Source: an uncultured Alphaproteobacteria bacterium (GTDB lineage: Bacteria; Pseudomonadota; Alphaproteobacteria; Rhizobiales; Rhizobiaceae). Taken from it: a stretch of DNA of 15,098 nucleotides. The notes below the pieces were generated by a model, which ran no database searches, was not told the DNA's origin, and worked only from the letters and a program-made list of their open reading frames with translations. Position 1 is the stretch's first letter. Every line of letters starts with the position of its first letter. Positions 13,706 through 15,098 of the stretch are shown here, in pieces. A program made the translations under genes and the position numbers. The DNA is taken from assembly GCA_929200335.1 (NCBI GenBank), contig CAKMZG010000048.1, positions 1-15,098 on the forward strand. The letters run 5' to 3'.

Positions 13706-15067
13706 ATGCAATTAACAGATATCGAAGACCTTGATCGCCTCAAACGTATTAATGAAGCCCTTATGGAACGTGTTGAAAAGAGCATGGATCAACAAGGGAA
13801 TGCTTTCTCGCTTTTCCAAACTGCGCTTAATCTTGATGGCCAAGTAAGACGGCGCACGGATGAATTATCCAATGCTTTAAGAAATCTAGAGGTTTCCAAT
13901 ACTGAATTGGCAAAAGCCAAAGAATTTGCTGAGCAGGCTAATATTTCTAAAACACGCTTTTTAGCGGCAGCCAGTCACGATGTTTTACAACCCCTTCAAG
14001 CTGCACAATTATCCATCTCTGCTCTCAACGAATTACAAGAGACCCGTGAAGGCGTAAAATTGGTTAATCAGATGCAAAATGCTATGGATACGATGAGTGA
14101 TCTTCTGCGCACTCTATTGGAAATTTCCAAGCTTGACGCTGGTGTGATGCAACCACAAATTGAGTTAATATCACTTCAAGAGGTATTTAAAAGCTTACGT
14201 TCCGATTTCTTGCCCATTGCAAAAGCTAAAAATCTGACCTTACGCTTTAGAAAAACAGATCACATCATTCTATCTGATCGCCATATGTTTCGTCGTATTT
14301 TACAAAATTTAATTTCAAATGCGCTTCGTTATACTCAAACGGGTGGCGTATTGGTGGGCGCGCGATTACGCCGCAAAAACACGGTTTATATTGAAGTTTT
14401 TGATACTGGAATTGGCATTGATGAAGATCAATATGATGCAATTTTTGATGAGTTCCATCGTTCATACTCCCCAAACACCCATGCCGATGAACAAGAACCA
14501 GGGCTTGGACTTGGCTTATCCATTGTGCATCGCATGGTAAAATCGCTCAACCATGATTTAAAGTTATCCTCTAAGCACAATCGAGGTAGTAGTTTTAAAA
14601 TTGGGGTGCGCAAAAGCCACACTCACTTTCCTGAGCAACAGCCCGCTGTAGAAAAAAAACTGACAGGTTTGCGAACCTTAAACAACAAACAAGTGGTAAT
14701 CGTCGAAAACGATGTGAATGTGTTAGAAGCCATGAAAAAACTCATCAAAAGCTGGGGCTGTGAAATATTAAGTGCCCGCTCAAAAAGCGAATGTCTAGCT
14801 AAAATTGATGACACTATTTTAGATGGAAAACCTACATTTAAACCTGATTTCATTTTAGCTGATCAACACTTAGATTTTGGAGAGTTAGGCATTGATACCA
14901 TTAATCAATTAAGAGATGATTTTAACAAACCTATACCCGCACTTCTTGTCACGGCGGATATGAGTGAGCAACTTATTCAACAAGCAAAAGCGGTTGACAT
15001 TGAACTTCTCTCAAAACCCTTAAAGCCGATACAATTGCGCAATATTATGAATCATCTTACAAAATAG
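13706..15067 (+). CDS. Soluble hybrid histidine kinase with C-terminal receiver domain (NahK-like)
   Basis: This 453-residue protein begins with an N-terminal helix and coiled coil (1-80). The H box FLAAASHDVLQPLQ follows with His91 as phosphoacceptor, then the ATPase domain with the N box around Asn205, G1 DTGIGI (233-238) and G2 GLGLGL (266-271). It ends with a receiver domain (327-450) having the acidic pocket Glu334/Asp336, phosphoacceptor Asp386, Thr416 and Lys437. All catalytic residues are present. It has no transmembrane segment, PAS or GAF domain, so its signal should come from a partner; the FIST protein encoded immediately upstream is the obvious one. The SHDVLQPLQA form of the H box is shared with NahK/ErcS-type kinases. 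No effector is encoded in the window, so an Hpt protein or response regulator elsewhere would complete the pathway. Confidence 0.92.
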   Translation: MQLTDIEDLDRLKRINEALMERVEKSMDQQGNAFSLFQTALNLDGQVRRRTDELSNALRNLEVSNTELAKAKEFAEQANISKTRFLAAASHDVLQPLQAAQLSISALNELQETREGVKLVNQMQNAMDTMSDLLRTLLEISKLDAGVMQPQIELISLQEVFKSLRSDFLPIAKAKNLTLRFRKTDHIILSDRHMFRRILQNLISNALRYTQTGGVLVGARLRRKNTVYIEVFDTGIGIDEDQYDAIFDEFHRSYSPNTHADEQEPGLGLGLSIVHRMVKSLNHDLKLSSKHNRGSSFKIGVRKSHTHFPEQQPAVEKKLTGLRTLNNKQVVIVENDVNVLEAMKKLIKSWGCEILSARSKSECLAKIDDTILDGKPTFKPDFILADQHLDFGELGIDTINQLRDDFNKPIPALLVTADMSEQLIQQAKAVDIELLSKPLKPIQLRNIMNHLTK

Positions 15068-15098
15068 GCTATGATTTTATTGTAGCGCTGCTTCATTT

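Overview
The window looks like a chromosomal segment of an AT-rich alphaproteobacterium, most likely of the Hyphomicrobiales (Rhizobiales). The support is: a ribosomal protein L19 with a long Ala/Glu-rich tail next to leuC; an ArsR regulator with the C-terminal CLDWSERR domain common in rhizobia; a composite palindromic repeat of a type I recognise from rhizobial genomes; and a form II CoxSLM operon. A BCCT transporter would suit a marine or otherwise osmotically variable habitat, but this is only a hint. There are no tRNA or rRNA genes, insertion sequences, CRISPR arrays or phage genes.

Layout. 1-519 (+) is the 3' part of a cytochrome P450 gene. It converges on a two-gene minus-strand unit, an ArsR-family regulator followed by a GNAT acetyltransferase (1813-521). 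A LysE/RhtB-type exporter (1944-2594, +) is divergent from the regulator, and a perfect 16-bp palindrome lies between the two. A rhizobial-type repeat (2601-2699) and a terminator separate this from leuC and rplS, both minus strand and divided by a terminator. Next come two small membrane proteins transcribed divergently (5155-5616 and 5716-6162). A bidirectional terminator separates the second from a BCCT-family transporter (6246-8039, minus).

The right half holds a tight minus-strand operon coxS-coxL-coxM (12172-8479) for a three-subunit molybdenum hydroxylase. The active-site loop is AYRGAGR, which makes it form II, so oxidation of CO cannot be assumed. Divergent from it is a two-gene plus-strand operon (12516-15067). 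It encodes a FIST-domain protein resembling the NO/heme sensor NosP and a soluble hybrid histidine kinase with no sensor domain of its own.

The most interesting points are the NosP/NahK-like sensor pair beside the uncharacterised form II hydroxylase, the 319-bp region between them with three inverted repeats, and the ArsR/LysE/GNAT export-and-acetylation locus with its likely operator. I found no clearly new multi-gene system. The FIST/kinase plus CoxSLM neighbourhood is the best candidate for an undescribed regulatory link.
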